From assembly GCA_015663855.1 (NCBI GenBank), contig DQRJ01000080.1, positions 1 to 7,185 of the forward strand: a stretch of DNA of 7,185 nucleotides. Reading direction: 5' to 3'. The stretch comes from Flavobacteriales bacterium. Its GTDB lineage: Bacteria > Bacteroidota > Bacteroidia > Flavobacteriales_D > Sanyastnellaceae. A program made the translations under genes and the position numbers. The notes below the pieces were generated by a model. That model worked only from the letters and a program-made list of their open reading frames with translations. It ran no database searches and was not told where the DNA came from. Below, in pieces: positions 5,921 to 7,185 of the stretch (positions within the stretch are counted from its first letter, which is position 1; every line of letters begins with the position of its first letter).

Positions 5921-6456
5921 GTTTCGAAGTTAAAGAAACTAAAGTGTACATGACCAAACTTTCTACTTTCAATAAACCCCTCCTCCCCCGAAAAAGCGAT
6001 GTTTTCACCGTGTTCTAGCACGAAAAGCCCTCCTTCAGCTATTAGTCCCGACTTTTTTACTAAACCCGGAATTTTCGCAAAACCATCTAAATCATATGGC
6101 GGGTCTGCAAAAACCAAATCATATTGAGTCGAAGCTCTTTGAATAAACTTTAAGGTATCGATACACAAAACGGAAACACGGTCAAATTCAAGAATCGCAA
6201 ATTGATCTTTAATATATCGACAGGCACTATGTTGCTTCTCGATCGAAGTAATCGAGGCTGCGCCACGACTCGCACATTCCATCCCCACCATTCCCGTTCC
6301 AGCGAATAAATCGAGAACGTCCGCCCCGTTCAAATCAACCCGGGTTCTGAGCAAGTTAAACAAGCCCTCTCGCCCGAAATCAGTGGTAGGCCTCCCCTTA
6401 AATCCCTTCATAGGCTTGAGCCTTCTCCCCCGCCACAAGCCTCCAGTTAACCTCAT
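5917..6456 (-). CDS. rsmD: 16S rRNA (guanine(966)-N(2))-methyltransferase RsmD
   Basis: RsmD methylates N2 of G966 in 16S rRNA, using S-adenosylmethionine, during small-subunit assembly. The 179-residue protein has the family start LTGGLWRGRRLKP followed by GRPTTDFGREGLFNLL (21-36), the segment normally read as RPTTDxxKExLFN. The SAM-binding motif I is VLDLFAGTGMVGME (47-60), the acidic residue ending the next strand is E73 (SIEKQ), and the N-methyltransferase motif IV is DPPY (118-121). The length is typical of the short Bacteroidota form. The start overlaps the preceding stop by one base (TAATG) and the end overlaps coaD by four, so it sits in the middle of a tightly packed operon. Confidence 0.95.
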   Translation of the reverse strand: MRLTGGLWRGRRLKPMKGFKGRPTTDFGREGLFNLLRTRVDLNGADVLDLFAGTGMVGMECASRGAASITSIEKQHSACRYIKDQFAILEFDRVSVLCIDTLKFIQRASTQYDLVFADPPYDLDGFAKIPGLVKKSGLIAEGGLFVLEHGENIAFSGEEGFIESRKFGHVHFSFFNFET

Positions 6457-7185
6457 TACGCAAGAATTTTGAGTCCCTCCATAGGGGTTTGGCCTAAATT
6501 TTCAACAGTATTAAAGAACCTCTTAAATGTTTTTTCCAAACCATCCAAACCCTCGCCCGACAGCATAACCATCACATTTTCCGGCTTAATATCGGCTCTA
6601 TGCATAGCATTTACGACTGAGTACAGCACTCCGTCCACATCTCCCCCTGCTGCAACTGAGTTCCACACACCCTTGCCGCCACTTGCCGCCACAAGATCCG
6701 CTCCATTCTCACCAGCATCGACCACCACTACCCAAAACTCAGTATTCTGCCTTGAAATCCCCACCGCAATATCCATAAGTGCAGCTGATTGAATGACCGC
6801 CATCGCTTGAGGAAACGCTCCCAAAACAGCTTTATCCCAAACCTCATCAATCCCCTCCACAAATACGGGCTCCCCATCAACAGAATCCAAATGCGAAACT
6901 CGAGTCACCACATCTCCCGCCGAGGCATGATGGAACTTGAACCACTTAACTGCGGCGTTTGCATCATTATCAATAACAATGGCCGGAACGATAGTTGACG
7001 GAGCAAATCTTTTCGAATAAACAACTTGATTTACTGACTTATACCGCCCTTTGAGTGCTCGCACAACTTCGGGCAACATAGAAATATTATTTACTTTACG
7101 TGATCCGAAGGAAAATGCATTTCCAGATTCAGAATCAGAAGAGTTTTTTACAACCCACGCCCACTGCACCTCACGTTCATCCCAA
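6456..7185 (-). CDS. DUF3822-like protein (N-terminus beyond window edge)
   Basis: The frame stays open to the right edge. A GTG at 7169 exists, but the codons before it (WDERE) read on without a stop, so the true start is probably outside, perhaps 20-40 residues away. The visible 242 residues have no signal peptide or membrane segment. I assign DUF3822, a Bacteroidota family of unknown role thought to have an actin-like fold, from position and pattern. It lies directly before rsmD, where I recall DUF3822 genes. It has a central segment GAFPQAMAVIQSAALMDIAV, a strand VVVVDAGENGADLVAA, and WNSVAAGGDVDGVLYSVVNAM, resembling the family's N-x-F...D-x-x-Y pattern. This is recognition from memory, not a search. 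It ends in TAA, sharing one base with the rsmD ATG. Confidence 0.6.
   Translation of the reverse strand, partial: WDEREVQWAWVVKNSSDSESGNAFSFGSRKVNNISMLPEVVRALKGRYKSVNQVVYSKRFAPSTIVPAIVIDNDANAAVKWFKFHHASAGDVVTRVSHLDSVDGEPVFVEGIDEVWDKAVLGAFPQAMAVIQSAALMDIAVGISRQNTEFWVVVVDAGENGADLVAASGGKGVWNSVAAGGDVDGVLYSVVNAMHRADIKPENVMVMLSGEGLDGLEKTFKRFFNTVENLGQTPMEGLKILA

Noticed and set aside
6469..6792. 107-codon open frame on the plus strand
   Set aside because: It is antisense to the DUF3822-like gene; its Pro/Ser/Thr-rich composition mirrors the sense codons and no family fits.
7167..7169. GTG as the true start of the DUF3822-like gene
   Set aside because: The frame continues upstream without a stop to the window edge, and the visible part is shorter than I expect for the family.

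Overview
This window looks like chromosomal core-gene DNA from a member of the Bacteroidota, most probably a Flavobacteriales-type marine or freshwater lineage. Three things point there. The gene order is one I recall from that phylum: rsfS-ftsH divergent from birA; an SRPBCC protein with pyrE and a divergent Nudix gene; a DUF3822 protein followed by rsmD. The proteins match Bacteroidota versions (BirA without an HTH domain, PyrE beginning MSNRNENQRKVAEFLLQ, Nudix beginning MYVVF). Matches to the Bacteroidota -7 promoter element TAnnTTTG lie in the two divergent gaps. No tRNA, rRNA, CRISPR array, insertion sequence or phage gene is visible.

Layout, left to right. Positions 1-1042 (minus) hold the N-terminal 347 codons of the membrane protease FtsH, whose start overlaps the end of rsfS (1039-1434, minus). 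A 72-bp divergent gap, the largest non-coding stretch in the window, separates rsfS from birA (1507-2346, plus). birA runs tail-to-tail into an SRPBCC-domain gene (2343-2753, minus), which follows pyrE (2750-3406, minus) with an ATGA overlap. pyrE starts only 7 bp from a divergent Nudix hydrolase gene (3414-4040, plus). That gene converges, with an 8-bp overlap, on a leftward run of DUF3822, rsmD, coaD and a secreted thioredoxin-fold protein (7185 down to 4033). Almost every base is coding.

Functionally this is housekeeping: ribosome silencing (RsfS) and 16S rRNA methylation (RsmD), cofactor use and synthesis (BirA biotinylation, CoaD coenzyme A synthesis), pyrimidine synthesis (PyrE), nucleotide hydrolysis (Nudix), membrane protein quality control (FtsH) and one exported redox-fold protein.

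I found no convincing new multi-gene system. The points worth a second look lie inside familiar genes. FtsH has Ala where the catalytic Walker B Glu should be, and its N-terminal tail carries five tandem KKSAS repeats. The thioredoxin-like protein has SxxC instead of CxxC and is very rich in tryptophan. A terminator-like hairpin sits inside the start of the Nudix gene. A perfect TAnnTTTG box lies almost on the pyrE start codon, and both convergent gene pairs overlap through their stop codons.
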